DNA from: Pseudomonadota bacterium
Lineage (GTDB): Bacteria; Pseudomonadota; Gammaproteobacteria; QQUJ01
Reading direction: 5' to 3'
Assembly: GCA_008501635.1 (NCBI GenBank)
Contig: QQUJ01000001.1
Location: 36,105 to 100,104 of the forward strand
DNA length: 64,000 nt
Of the stretch, positions 1-9,201 are shown in pieces (positions within the stretch are counted from its first letter, which is position 1; each line of letters begins with the position of its first letter). The position numbers and the translations under genes were made by a program. Under the pieces are notes generated by a model. It was not told the origin of the DNA. It did no database searches and worked only from the letters and a program-made list of their open reading frames with translations.

Positions 1-54
1 GCAGCCGGTCAGCATTACGACGAATGTGATGACAGCGAGCGTCAACGGGTGCAT
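1..54 (-). CDS. N-terminus of a lipoprotein, cut by the window edge
   Basis: Eighteen codons are visible, starting at the ATG at 54 and running off the left edge. They read as a short hydrophobic signal peptide (MHPLTLAVITFVVMLTGC) ending in an LTGC lipobox, so the product would be cleaved and lipidated at Cys18 by the lipoprotein pathway. A good ribosome binding site (GGGAGGAA) precedes the ATG by about six bases. The mature protein is outside the window, so its function cannot be stated. Confidence 0.6.
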   Translation of the reverse strand, partial: MHPLTLAVITFVVMLTGC

Positions 55-178
55 GGTTGGTTCCTCCCCGGCGAAACCCCTTTAAACTAAGCATACGGCA
101 AAATGGTTTGCGATGTGCACAGGCGGTATGGGCGCAGGCGCAGCGAACGCGTTGATCCCGATCGAGGGACAGAGTCTC

Positions 179-2806
179 TCAGTGGCTGTTCAACAGGCCG
201 TTGGGATTGCGCAGGAAGCGCTCGAACACGGCAGCCGCAACCGGGCGTCCAAATCGGTAGCCCTGGATACAGTCGCAATCCTCCTGGCGCAGAAACTCCT
301 CCTGCTCACGGGTTTCGACGCCTTCGGCAATCACCACCATCTGCATGCTGCGGCCCAGGGCCATAATGGCGCGGGCGATGGTGGCATCGTTTTCGTCGCC
401 CGGTATCTCGTGAACGAACGATTGATCGATCTTGAGTTTGTCGATGGGCAGGCGCTTGAGATACCTCAACGACGAGTAACCGGTACCGAAATCGTCGATG
501 GCCAGCGAGACGCCCAGTTCCTTTAGCGCATCGAGGGTTTCGACAACCTGCGCGCGCCGGCCCATGAAAACGCTTTCCGTAAGTTCCAGTTCCAGTCGGT
601 TTCCGGGAATTCCGGCAGCGGTCAGGCAGTCGCGAACCGTTTGTACAACGCTGCCGCGCATGATCTGCATGGCTGACAGGTTCACCGCTATCACAATTGC
701 GGGAAAACCCGCGTCATCCCAGAACCTGGCCTGAGTGCAGACGGTGTCCAGTATCCAACGCCCGAGCGGTTCGATAAGTCCGATCTCCTCGGCGATCGGA
801 ATAAAACGCGCCGGGCTGACCATGCCCAGTTCCGGATGTCGCCAGCGCACCAGCGCTTCGGCGCCGACCAGCGCTTCGCGGCGCAGGCAGTATTGCGGCT
901 GGTAGTGGAGTTCGAACTCCTTGTGCTCGAGCGCGCGCCGCAGGCTGGTTTCCAAAGCCAGGCGTTCGCAAGCTTCTTGGGTCAGCTCCCTGGTATAGAA
1001 CTGGTAGTTGTTGCGGCCATGGTCCTTGGCGCAGTACATCGCCGAATCAGCGTTCTTGAGCAAAGTGTCATTGTCGGTACCGTCCTCGGGGAAGACGCTG
1101 ATCCCGATGCTGACGGTGATAAACAGATCCTGATTGCTCAATGAGAAGGGTGTTTTCAACGCGTCAATGACCTTCTGAGCGACCGGGACGATGTCGCGCG
1201 CATCTTTCACATTCTCGAGGATGATGGTGAATTCATCGCCCCCCAGGCGGGCGACGGTATCGTCCTCGCGCACGCAGAGCTTGAGGCGGGCTGCAACCTG
1301 GCAGAGCAGTTTGTCCCCAGCGGGGTGTCCCAAGGTGTCGTTGACGTTTTTGAAACGGTCGAGATCCAGAAACAGGACAGCCACCATGGTTTGATCGCGG
1401 TGACCGCGATGCAGCGCGTGGGAGAGCCTTGCTCCAAAAAGCAGTTTGTTGGGCAGGTCGGTGAGGGGATCGTGATGAGCGAGACGCTGGAGGCGTTCCT
1501 GCGACTCCTTGATGGTGGAGATATCGGTGAAGACGCCCACGAAGTTGACGATTTCGCCTTTCTCATCGTAGACGGCGTTGATGCTCAACCATTCCGGGTA
1601 GATCTCACCGTTCTTGCGCCGATTCCACACCTCGCCGCGCCAGTGTCCGGTGGCTTTGATCGATTCCCACATCGCCTGATAGAAAGCGGCGTCGTGGCGG
1701 CCGGATTGCAGCATGCTGGGATTTTTACCGATCACCTCTTCGCGCCGGTAGCCGGTGACCTGACAAAAGGCGGGATTGACGTCAACGATCCCGCGGGTCG
1801 CATCGGTGATGACGATTCCTTCCGAGGTCGCCTCGTACAGTTTGGCATACCGGCGCAGCTTTTCCTGAGTGATCAGGTTCTGGGAGAGATCACGAAAGAT
1901 GCCCTGAATGAGCCGCTGGTCTCCCAGTTCGATGACGGTCGCGCCGATCTCCACCGGAATGCGGCGGCCGTCTTTATGCACCAGCAGCGCGTCGGTATGG
2001 ACCGTGTGTCCCGCTACTCCATTCTCGGCGAATCTGGCGCGGTGGTAGTGAGCCAGTTCCTCGGGATGGAGCAGGGTCTGCGGTTGGCCCACCAGTTCCT
2101 CGCGAGTGCGACCGGTCAGTTGCTGGGCCTTTTGGTTGACTTCGAGGAGAATGCCGGTGCTGGCATCGGCCACCAGGATGGCGTCGCTCGCGCCTTCCAG
2201 CAAAGCCTGGTAACGCTGTTCGGAATTCGTCAGGGCATCCTGGGCTTGGACTCTTGCCTCCGTGTTGCGGGCGTTCTGCATGGCAATCGAGGCGGCTGCA
2301 GCCAGAGTCTCAAGCATCATCTGGTCATGGGCGTCGAAGGGACGGTAGTCGCGGGTGTTGTGGATTTCGAAACTGCCGAGCAATTCGTCATCCGCGGAAA
2401 GAATCGGACAATTGAGCAGGTTATAAATCTGCAGGGCTTCACGAATCTCGGGAATGACGTGCGGATCGGTAGCGGCATGGTTGCTCAGGTAGGGACGCTT
2501 GGTGAGTATGACCTGGCCCGGAACTCCGTAGCCTGGCGCGAAGGTAAAATCGATGCCGCGCCACTCACCGTTTGCCAGGTAGTGTTGGAACGCCATGTGC
2601 TGACCGTTCATGACGCCGGCAGCACCGCAACCGGCATCAGTAAGCTGCAGCGCCACCTCTACCAATCGTTGCAGTATGAGGGGAATATCATTGATCCGGT
2701 TGATCTCATGAACCGCCGTAGCCAGCAGTCGAAGATGCCGGCTGTGTTGTTCCAGACCACGACCGACATCTGCCAGATCGACTGGGTCGACCAGTCTCTG
2801 ATCCAT
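179..2806 (-). CDS. GAF-PAS-PAS-GGDEF-EAL cyclic-di-GMP protein
   Basis: A soluble sensor of about 875 aa that probably makes and/or degrades cyclic di-GMP. Domains in order: GAF (about 40-180), two PAS (about 195-310 and 320-440), a GGDEF diguanylate cyclase domain (about 445-610) with intact LGGDEF, and an EAL phosphodiesterase domain (about 625-870) with EALVRW and DDFGTGYSSL. Both catalytic motifs look complete, so it may be bifunctional or one domain may be regulatory. There are no membrane segments, so sensing is cytoplasmic; the ligand is unknown. The reading frame extends upstream to a TTG at 2851, but I prefer the ATG at 2806 (MDQRLVDP), which has an AAGGGGC-like ribosome site. It stands alone upstream of the peptide transporter genes, with no evident link to the aromatic genes. 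Confidence 0.93.
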   Translation of the reverse strand: MDQRLVDPVDLADVGRGLEQHSRHLRLLATAVHEINRINDIPLILQRLVEVALQLTDAGCGAAGVMNGQHMAFQHYLANGEWRGIDFTFAPGYGVPGQVILTKRPYLSNHAATDPHVIPEIREALQIYNLLNCPILSADDELLGSFEIHNTRDYRPFDAHDQMMLETLAAAASIAMQNARNTEARVQAQDALTNSEQRYQALLEGASDAILVADASTGILLEVNQKAQQLTGRTREELVGQPQTLLHPEELAHYHRARFAENGVAGHTVHTDALLVHKDGRRIPVEIGATVIELGDQRLIQGIFRDLSQNLITQEKLRRYAKLYEATSEGIVITDATRGIVDVNPAFCQVTGYRREEVIGKNPSMLQSGRHDAAFYQAMWESIKATGHWRGEVWNRRKNGEIYPEWLSINAVYDEKGEIVNFVGVFTDISTIKESQERLQRLAHHDPLTDLPNKLLFGARLSHALHRGHRDQTMVAVLFLDLDRFKNVNDTLGHPAGDKLLCQVAARLKLCVREDDTVARLGGDEFTIILENVKDARDIVPVAQKVIDALKTPFSLSNQDLFITVSIGISVFPEDGTDNDTLLKNADSAMYCAKDHGRNNYQFYTRELTQEACERLALETSLRRALEHKEFELHYQPQYCLRREALVGAEALVRWRHPELGMVSPARFIPIAEEIGLIEPLGRWILDTVCTQARFWDDAGFPAIVIAVNLSAMQIMRGSVVQTVRDCLTAAGIPGNRLELELTESVFMGRRAQVVETLDALKELGVSLAIDDFGTGYSSLRYLKRLPIDKLKIDQSFVHEIPGDENDATIARAIMALGRSMQMVVIAEGVETREQEEFLRQEDCDCIQGYRFGRPVAAAVFERFLRNPNGLLNSH

Positions 2807-2977
2807 ACCGCACTGCCCCTTGCGCCCTGACAGCCGCACCCCCGGTGGCAAATACGCGATCCTCGGGGTGTCGTCCTGCCAATCCTGTTATTCATGACTT
2901 GTTCACTAGGTAGTCTAGCACCACATGTCATGACAGATTCACACCAGAGATCGTTGCTCGCGAAATAATTGCGCATA

Positions 2978-4603
2978 TCACGGAACGAGGGTCTCTAGCT
3001 GGAAGGCCGCGGCCATCAGGGCCTGGGTGTAGGGGTGTTGAGGCGCATCGAAGATCTGTTCGGCGCTTCCTTGTTCGACAACCCGACCATTTCTCATCAC
3101 GATCACCTCATCGCTGAGCGCGCGGACCACTTTGAGATCGTGACTGATGAAGAGGTAGGCGAGGCGGTGGCGCTGCTGCAGTTCCCGCAGCAGATCGACA
3201 ATCTGAGCCTGCACCGACATATCGAGTGCCGACGTCGGCTCATCCAGCACCACCAGTCGCGGTTTCAGCACCATGGCGCGGGCGATGGCGATACGCTGGC
3301 GTTGACCGCCGGAGAACTCGTGCGGATAACGATGGCGACTGGCGGGATCCAGTCCCACCTCTTCGAGGGCCTGAACGATGAGCGCCTCGCGCTCGGCGTC
3401 ATTTGCACCAAGCGCGTGCACGTCCAGTCCCTCGCCGATGATCTGTCCCACCGACAGGCGCGGACTCAGACTGCCATAGGGATCCTGAAACACCACCTGC
3501 AGTTCGCGGCGCAGCGGCCGCATAGCCTTGTTCTTCAGTCCCTGCAGTTCGCGACCGTTGTAACGAATCCCCCCGCGACTGCGCTCCAGACGCAGCAATG
3601 CCATGCCAAGCGTGGTCTTGCCCGAACCGCTTTCGCCGACCACGCCCACGGTATGTCCCTCCCTGATGGTGAGGGATATGCCATCAACGGCTTTGATATT
3701 GTCGATCGTACGTCGTAGCAGGCCGCCTTTGATGGGGAACCAGACTTTGACATCCTCGGCGCGCAGGATCTCGCTGGCTTCTGCGGGGCGTCGACCCGGG
3801 TGGCCCCTGGGCTCGGCGGCGAGGAGATGTCGGGTATAGGTGTGTTGCGGCGTAGCGAACAGGGTGTCGCGATCCGTGCTCTCTACCAACGCCCCGTTTT
3901 GCATGACACACACATGATCCGCAACCTTACGCACGATACCGAGATCGTGGGTGATCAACAGCAGCGCCATGCCCAGTTCACGCTGCAGATCCTTCAGCAG
4001 CTTCAGGATCTGCGCCTGGATGGTGACATCGAGTGCGGTCGTGGGTTCATCGGCAATCAACAGATCGGGCTCGTTGGCCAGCGCCATGGCGATCATCACC
4101 CGTTGACGCTGTCCGCCCGAAAGCTGATGCGGGTAAGCGTCGAGGCGTTGCTCGACGTTGCTCAATCCCACCAGGTTGAGCAGTTCCAGGATACGGGTTC
4201 GCGCCTGTTTCGGGGTGAGGCCGCGATGCAGTTGCAGCGTTTCGCCGATCTGTTTTTCGATGGAGTGCAGCGGATTGAGCGAGGTCATGGGTTCCTGGAA
4301 GATCATGCCAACCTGATCGCCGCGGATGGCGCGCATCACCGGTTCCGTCGCGCCGACGATCTCCTGCCCGCGGAGTTGAATGCTGCCGCGTGGGTGTTTG
4401 GCGAGCGGGTAGGGGAGGAGCTGCAGGATTGACAGTGCGGTGACCGATTTCCCCGAACCGCTCTCGCCGACCAGTGCCAGCGTTTCGCCCTTGTCGATGT
4501 CGAACGACACATTCCGCACGGCCTCCACGACACCGCCGGGTGTGTCGAAGGTGACCGCCAGATCGCGGACCTGTAGCAGTTTGCTCGAAGGGTTGGTGGT
4601 CAT
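2978..4603 (-). CDS. yejF: Peptide ABC transporter, duplicated ATPase YejF
   Basis: Energising subunit of a YejABEF-type oligopeptide/microcin C importer. The 541-aa protein is two fused ABC ATPases: each half has a Walker A (GESGSGKS near residues 50 and 325) and a signature motif (LSGGQRQRV and FSGGQRQRI), followed by Walker B aspartates (LLIADEP, LVVLDEP). C-terminal segments of the oligopeptide/dipeptide transporter type follow each ATPase. Length fits the family (E. coli YejF is about 530 aa). It is the last gene of yejA-yejB-yejE-yejF, all on the minus strand. The start ATG lies 13 bases from a palindromic repeat (4616-4782) and has no clear ribosome site, so expression may depend on read-through or coupling. 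Confidence 0.95.
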   Translation of the reverse strand: MTTNPSSKLLQVRDLAVTFDTPGGVVEAVRNVSFDIDKGETLALVGESGSGKSVTALSILQLLPYPLAKHPRGSIQLRGQEIVGATEPVMRAIRGDQVGMIFQEPMTSLNPLHSIEKQIGETLQLHRGLTPKQARTRILELLNLVGLSNVEQRLDAYPHQLSGGQRQRVMIAMALANEPDLLIADEPTTALDVTIQAQILKLLKDLQRELGMALLLITHDLGIVRKVADHVCVMQNGALVESTDRDTLFATPQHTYTRHLLAAEPRGHPGRRPAEASEILRAEDVKVWFPIKGGLLRRTIDNIKAVDGISLTIREGHTVGVVGESGSGKTTLGMALLRLERSRGGIRYNGRELQGLKNKAMRPLRRELQVVFQDPYGSLSPRLSVGQIIGEGLDVHALGANDAEREALIVQALEEVGLDPASRHRYPHEFSGGQRQRIAIARAMVLKPRLVVLDEPTSALDMSVQAQIVDLLRELQQRHRLAYLFISHDLKVVRALSDEVIVMRNGRVVEQGSAEQIFDAPQHPYTQALMAAAFQLETLVP

Positions 4604-4615
4604 GGAACACGGATC

Positions 4616-4782
4616 TCAACGCCAAGACGCCAAGACCGCAAAAGGTATTTGTCACTCATCCTGGCGACCTCTGCGTCTTCGCGAGAGATACCATTGGGTT
4701 CGTGAGCGAACTGCCCTTGTCGGGAAACACGGAATTCTCCTTAGCGACAGCACCTCTTCGCATTTTGGCGTCTTGGCGTTGA
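4616..4782. repeat. Palindromic repeat, AACGCCAAGACGCCAAG type (copy 1)
   Basis: The element begins TCAACGCCAAGACGCCAAGA and ends with the inverse TTTTGGCGTCTTGGCGTTGA, giving terminal inverted repeats of about 18 bases around roughly 130 bp of non-coding sequence. It fills the gap between yejE and yejF. Related hairpin elements occur at 5828, 21721, 26714 and 50470. Confidence 0.75.
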
Positions 4783-4789
4783 AAGCTTT

Positions 4790-5815
4790 TCATAATCTTG
4801 TCTTGCGCGGATCAAAGGCGTCACGCACCGCTTCACCGATGAAAATCAGAAGACTGAGCATCACCGCGAGCACGAAGAATGCGGTAAATCCCAACCATGG
4901 CGCCTGCAGATTGTTTTTGCCCTGATTGAGCAGTTCGCCGAGTGACGGTGAACCCGGCGGCAGCCCGAAGCCGAGGAAGTCGAGCGCGGTCAGGGTTGTA
5001 ATCGAACCGTTGAGGATAAAGGGCAGAAAGGTGAGCGTCGCTACCATGGCGTTGGGCAGGACGTGGCGATACATCACCATCCCGTTGCTGACACCCAGGG
5101 CGCGAGCCGCTTTTACGTAGTCGAAGTTGCGCGCGCGCAGAAACTCGGCACGGACGACGCCTACCAGCGACATCCAGGAGAAAAGCAGCAGCAGTCCCAG
5201 CAGCCACCAGAAATTGGGCTCCACCACGCTGGCGAGAATGATCAGCAGATAGAGCTGCGGCATGCCCGACCAGATCTCGATGAAGCGCTGAAAGATGAGA
5301 TCGGTCCAGCCGCCGAAATAGCCCTGAACCGCACCTGCTGCGACGCCGATGATCGAACTCAGAATGGTCAGCGTCAGTCCGAACAGCACGGAGATGCGGA
5401 ACCCGTAGATCAGGCGCGCCGCAACGTCGCGCCCCTGGTCGTCGGTGCCCAGCCAGTTGTTGGCCGAGGGTGGCGAGGGAGCCGGGACCGTGAGCGAGAA
5501 GTTGATGCTGTCGTAGCTGAACGCCACCAGCGGCCAGACGATCCAGCCCTTCTCGTTGATCAGTTCGCGTACGTCGGGGTCTTTGTACTCGGCCTCGGTT
5601 TCCAGGAAGCCCCCAAAGTCGGTCTCGGGATAGGCCTTGAAGACAGGCATGTAAAGCCCGCCGTCGTAGTAGACCAGGATTGGTTTGTCGTTAGCGATGA
5701 ACTCGGCAAACAGCGACAGGAAAAAGAGCACCAGAAACAACCACAGCGACCACCAGCCGCGGCGGTTGGCGCGGAAGCTGTGCAAACGGCGTTGGTTGAG
5801 TGGGCTCAAACGCAT
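4790..5815 (-). CDS. yejE: Peptide ABC transporter permease YejE
   Basis: Inner-membrane permease (341 aa) of the YejABEF importer. An N-terminal membrane segment (WWSLWLFLVLFFLSLFAEF) and a periplasmic region are followed by the binding-protein-dependent transport domain. The typical EAA-like loop (ARALGVSNGMVMYRHVLPNA) contacts the ATPase. The C-terminus (IGEAVRDAFDPR) is characteristic of DppC/YejC-type permeases. The gene sits between yejB and yejF, separated from each by copies of the same palindromic repeat. The start codon is ATG at 5815; no strong ribosome site is visible because the repeat lies just upstream. Confidence 0.94.
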   Translation of the reverse strand: MRLSPLNQRRLHSFRANRRGWWSLWLFLVLFFLSLFAEFIANDKPILVYYDGGLYMPVFKAYPETDFGGFLETEAEYKDPDVRELINEKGWIVWPLVAFSYDSINFSLTVPAPSPPSANNWLGTDDQGRDVAARLIYGFRISVLFGLTLTILSSIIGVAAGAVQGYFGGWTDLIFQRFIEIWSGMPQLYLLIILASVVEPNFWWLLGLLLLFSWMSLVGVVRAEFLRARNFDYVKAARALGVSNGMVMYRHVLPNAMVATLTFLPFILNGSITTLTALDFLGFGLPPGSPSLGELLNQGKNNLQAPWLGFTAFFVLAVMLSLLIFIGEAVRDAFDPRKTRL

Positions 5816-5827
5816 GATTGAATTTTT

Positions 5828-5919
5828 TCAACGCCAAGACGCCAAGACGCCAAGACGCCAAGATCGCAAAGGTTGCCATTGAAAGAAATCTCTTTGCGCC
5901 CTTTGCGTCTTGGCGTTGA
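5828..5919. repeat. Palindromic repeat with tandem GCCAAGAC units (copy 2)
   Basis: A 92-bp element between yejB and yejE. The left arm contains four head-to-tail copies of the octamer GCCAAGAC; the right arm ends CTTTGCGTCTTGGCGTTGA, the inverse of the left end TCAACGCCAAGACGC. It belongs to the same family as 4616-4782 but is shorter, so the transcript can fold into a long hairpin. Confidence 0.75.
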
Positions 5920-5926
5920 GTGCTTT

Positions 5927-7048
5927 TTATACATCCCGGCTCTCGAAGTCGATGCGCGGATCGATGGCGACGTACATCAGATCGCCGATCAGGTTGAGGA
6001 TCAATCCGAGCAGCGTGAAGATGTAGAGCGTGCCGAACATGACGGGATAGTCGCGCTTGATGGCGGCTTCGAATCCCAGCAGGCCCAGGCCGTCGAGCGA
6101 AAAGATGATTTCGGTGAGCATCGCTCCGGTGAAGAGTATGCCGATAAACGCGCTGGGAAAGCCCGCGATAACGATGAGCATCGCATTGCGGAAGATGTGG
6201 CCGTAGAGCACGCGATTCTCGGTGAGGCCTTTGGCGCGCGCGGTCATCACATACTGCTTGTTGATCTCCTCCAGAAATGAGTTTTTGGTGAGCATGGTCA
6301 GTCCGGCGAACCCGCCGATCACCATGGAGACGATGGGCAAAGTGATGTGCCAGAAGTAATCGGTGATCCGCTGCGGCCACGCGAGTGTCTCCCAGTCTTC
6401 TGAGATCAGGCCACGCAACGGAAACCAATCCAGGTAACGGCCGCCCGCAAACAGAACGATCAGCAGAATGGCGAAAAGAAAACCGGGTATGGCGTTGCCG
6501 ACGACGACCACCATGCTGCTGGCGGCGTCGAAGCGTGTTCCGTCCCTGACCGCCTTCTTGATGCCGAGCGGGATGGAGATGAGATAGACCAGCAGCGTCG
6601 TCCACAGTCCCAGTGAGATGGAGACCGGCATCTTGTCGATCACCAGATCGATCACCGAGCGGTCACGGAAAAAACTGTCGCCGAAATCGAAGCGCAGATA
6701 GTTCTGCATCATCAGCCAGAAGCGTTCATGCGCTGGCTTGTCGAAGCCAAACTGCTTCTCGATCTGGGCGATGAATTCCGGATCCAGCCCCTGCGCGCCC
6801 CGGTACTTGCCTTGCGTTTCGCCGCCGCCGGGAGTCGCCACTTTCCCCTGGCCGGTGCCACCGCCTGTTTCACCCCCGGCGCCGCCGCTGACGCGCGCCG
6901 TAGCCTCCACCGAGAGGCCCTGTACCTGCGCGATGATCTGCTCCACGGGCCCGCCGGGTGCTGCCTGTACGATGACGAAATTGAGCACCATGATCCCGAA
7001 CAAGGTCGGGATGATCAGCAACAGGCGGCGAAAGATATAGGCAAGCAC
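5927..7048 (-). CDS. yejB: Peptide ABC transporter permease YejB
   Basis: First permease (373 aa) of the YejABEF importer. The N-terminus ([23 protein letters not shown]) is the usual first membrane segment of DppB-type permeases. The transport domain carries the EAA-like loop ([20 protein letters not shown]) and a C-terminal [10 protein letters not shown] typical of the family. A Gly/Thr-rich stretch at about residues 57-85 in the first periplasmic loop looks like low-complexity expansion. The start codon is GTG at 7048. It follows yejA by about 140 bp that hold a REP-like palindrome. Confidence 0.94.
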   Translation of the reverse strand: MLAYIFRRLLLIIPTLFGIMVLNFVIVQAAPGGPVEQIIAQVQGLSVEATARVSGGAGGETGGGTGQGKVATPGGGETQGKYRGAQGLDPEFIAQIEKQFGFDKPAHERFWLMMQNYLRFDFGDSFFRDRSVIDLVIDKMPVSISLGLWTTLLVYLISIPLGIKKAVRDGTRFDAASSMVVVVGNAIPGFLFAILLIVLFAGGRYLDWFPLRGLISEDWETLAWPQRITDYFWHITLPIVSMVIGGFAGLTMLTKNSFLEEINKQYVMTARAKGLTENRVLYGHIFRNAMLIVIAGFPSAFIGILFTGAMLTEIIFSLDGLGLLGFEAAIKRDYPVMFGTLYIFTLLGLILNLIGDLMYVAIDPRIDFESRDV

Positions 7049-7079
7049 CGTGGTCTACCGCGCAGCCGGTTGGAATCGC

Positions 7080-7162
7080 GTAGGAGCGGCGGAAGCCGCG
7101 AATGAATTGCGAGGTATCGCGAGACAAAGCCCAATCATAATCGCGGCTTCCACCGCTCCTGC
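7080..7162. repeat. REP-like palindrome, GTAGGAGCGGC type
   Basis: GTAGGAGCGGCGGAAGCCGC at the left end is answered by the inverse GCGGCTTCCACCGCTCCTGC at the right end. It lies between yejA and yejB and can fold into a stable intercistronic hairpin. Its right half, including the CGCGAGACAAA spacer, recurs at 17788-17832. Confidence 0.7.
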
Positions 7163-7185
7163 GCTTGTGTTCGATGGGGCGTCCA

Positions 7186-9027
7186 TCAGCGCGCCACCGA
7201 TTTGATGCGACCTTTGAGACGCGCCTCTTTCACCGGGTCGACCCACCAGGTGTTGAACTGTGCGCCTTGCAGCGGGGTGATCTCCGGTCGCCCGAACTTG
7301 TTCCAGTAGACGAGGCGATCGTAATCGATGTGCCAGTGGGGGATGACATAAAAGCCCCATTGCAGAACCCGATCCAGAGCGCGCACGCGGGTCACCAGGC
7401 TCTCGCGGTCGGGCGCCTTGACGATCAGGTCGATGAGCGCATCGACCGCCGGATTCTTGATGCCCGCAAAATTGCGGCTTCCCGGTTGCTCGGCGGCCGG
7501 CGAGGACCAGAAGTTGTGCTGTTCGTTGCCGGGTGAGAGCGACTGTCCCCAGACAAAGACGAATAGATCGAAATCGAAGGTTTCGAGCCGTTTGATGTAC
7601 TGTGCGGTGTCGATGGTGCGCACGCGCGCCGTAATGCCGAGTCGCTCCAGCGTCTGAATAAAGGGTAGGGTGATGCGTTCGAACAGGGGGCTCACCAGCA
7701 TGATCTCGAATTCGAAGGGATCGCCGGCGGCATTGCGCAGTTTTCCCTCCTGGATCGACCAGCCGGCCTCTTTCAGCAGATTGACGGCGATACGGAGATT
7801 CTCGCGGATGCGTCCGCTGCCGTCGGTCCCCGGAGGTTGGTACTCCTCGGTGAAGACCCTCCGCGGGAGCTGGTCGCGATAGGGTTCGAGGAGTTGCAGC
7901 TCGGCGGGGCTGGGTGTCCCTTTGGCCTCCAGTTCGGAGTTCTGGAAATAGCTGCGGGTACGGGTGTACTGACCGTAAAACAGCGTTTGATTGGAGCGTT
8001 CGAAATCGAAGGCGTAGGCGAGGGCCTCGCGTACCCGTGCATCCTGAAACAGCGGGCGGCGGGTATTGTAGACGTAACCCTGCATGCCGGCCGGACGGTC
8101 GTGTCCGATCTCCGCCTTGACCATCAACTTGTCGGCCACTTCGGGAATCTCGTAGGCGGTCGCCCAGTGCTTCGATGAGTTTTCGTTGCGGAAATCGAAC
8201 TCACCGGCCTTGAAGGCCTCGATCACCACGGTGGCATCGCGGTAGTAGTCGTAGCGGATGACATCGTAGTTGTCTTGCCCGATGTTGACCGGAAGCGACT
8301 TCCCCCAGTAGTCATCGACGCGACGGTAGACGATGAAGCGTCCCGGCTCCAGCGAATCGATTTTGTAAGCACCGCTGCCCAGCGGTGGTTCGAGGCTGGT
8401 TTTGTTGAACTCACGTCCTTCCCAGAAGTGTTTTGGCAGTATCGCCTGCTCGCCGACGATCAGCGGCAACTCGCGGTTCTCGCCGTTGGCGAAGGTGAAC
8501 TTGACGCGATGCGTGCCCAGCTTCTCCACCGCGCGGATATCCGTGTAGTAGTACTTCAGCTGCGGTGCGCCGTCGCGGCGAATAGTCTCGAAGGTAAAGA
8601 TCACATCATCGGCGGTGACCGGCTTGCCGTCGTGCCAGCGGGCCTCCTGGCGCAGAGTGAAGATGATCCAGGAGCGGTCCGCGGCCAGTTCCATGGACTC
8701 GGCCAGCAGGCCGTAGCGGGTGAAGGGTTCATCAGCCGAGGCGGTGGTCAGGGAATCGTAGAGGCTGCCGATGCCGTCGGCGGCCTCGCCCTTGATGATG
8801 AAGGGATTGAGACTGTCGAAACTTCCTATGGAGGCGAGGCGCACCGTTCCCCCTTTGGGGGCATCGGGATTGACGTAGTCGAAGTGTCTGAAATCGGGTC
8901 CGTACTTGGGCGCGCCGTGCATCGCCAGTCCGTGGACCCTGACGGTCTCCGCGGCACCGGAGGCGAAGGGCGCGAGGAGGGCAGGTAACAGCAGGACAAG
9001 CAGACGCAGATGGCAGGGGGTTCGCAT
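7186..9027 (-). CDS. yejA: Periplasmic peptide-binding protein YejA
   Basis: Extracellular solute-binding protein family 5 (613 aa; E. coli YejA is about 604 aa). It starts with a cleavable signal peptide: basic MRTPCHLR, a Leu-rich core, and a likely cut after ASGAA. The SBP_bac_5 fold follows, with the usual N-terminal region (PDAPKGGTVRLASIGSFDSL) and the conserved DARVREALAYAFDFE segment. It should deliver oligopeptides to YejBE. The ATG at 9027 has a GAGG ribosome site. It is the first gene of the yej cluster; the substrate cannot be told from sequence. Confidence 0.95.
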   Translation of the reverse strand: MRTPCHLRLLVLLLPALLAPFASGAAETVRVHGLAMHGAPKYGPDFRHFDYVNPDAPKGGTVRLASIGSFDSLNPFIIKGEAADGIGSLYDSLTTASADEPFTRYGLLAESMELAADRSWIIFTLRQEARWHDGKPVTADDVIFTFETIRRDGAPQLKYYYTDIRAVEKLGTHRVKFTFANGENRELPLIVGEQAILPKHFWEGREFNKTSLEPPLGSGAYKIDSLEPGRFIVYRRVDDYWGKSLPVNIGQDNYDVIRYDYYRDATVVIEAFKAGEFDFRNENSSKHWATAYEIPEVADKLMVKAEIGHDRPAGMQGYVYNTRRPLFQDARVREALAYAFDFERSNQTLFYGQYTRTRSYFQNSELEAKGTPSPAELQLLEPYRDQLPRRVFTEEYQPPGTDGSGRIRENLRIAVNLLKEAGWSIQEGKLRNAAGDPFEFEIMLVSPLFERITLPFIQTLERLGITARVRTIDTAQYIKRLETFDFDLFVFVWGQSLSPGNEQHNFWSSPAAEQPGSRNFAGIKNPAVDALIDLIVKAPDRESLVTRVRALDRVLQWGFYVIPHWHIDYDRLVYWNKFGRPEITPLQGAQFNTWWVDPVKEARLKGRIKSVAR

Positions 9028-9157
9028 TACAGCCTCTTTTTCGTTGTGGGTGCGACCGGAGTTGGGCCTAGTGTAACCAAATCAACTCGGTGCGCGCAGG
9101 GGCGCGAGTCTCCCCTATTAGGTGCGGTGCCGGGAGGACGGTTCCCCAAAAGCGCGA

Positions 9158-9180
9158 CGCCCGCACACCGGGTGCGGGCG
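9158..9180 (-). terminator. Likely terminator of the first phenylacetate-CoA ligase gene
   Basis: A perfect 9-bp stem (CGCCCGCAC / GTGCGGGCG) with a five-base loop lies 22 bases past the ligase stop codon. On the minus strand it is followed after a few bases by TTTT. The T run is short and offset, so termination may be partial. Confidence 0.55.
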
Positions 9181-9201
9181 CTGAAGGGAGACAGGAGGGG
9201 A

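Noticed and set aside
1325..2830. 501-codon plus-strand frame opposite the GGDEF/EAL gene
   Set aside because: It is antisense to a gene with clear domains and contains no recognisable motif; long antisense frames are expected in GC-rich DNA.
5828..5919. Tandem GCCAAGAC units considered as a CRISPR array
   Set aside because: Units are eight bases with no spacers and form one arm of a palindrome; no cas gene is near.
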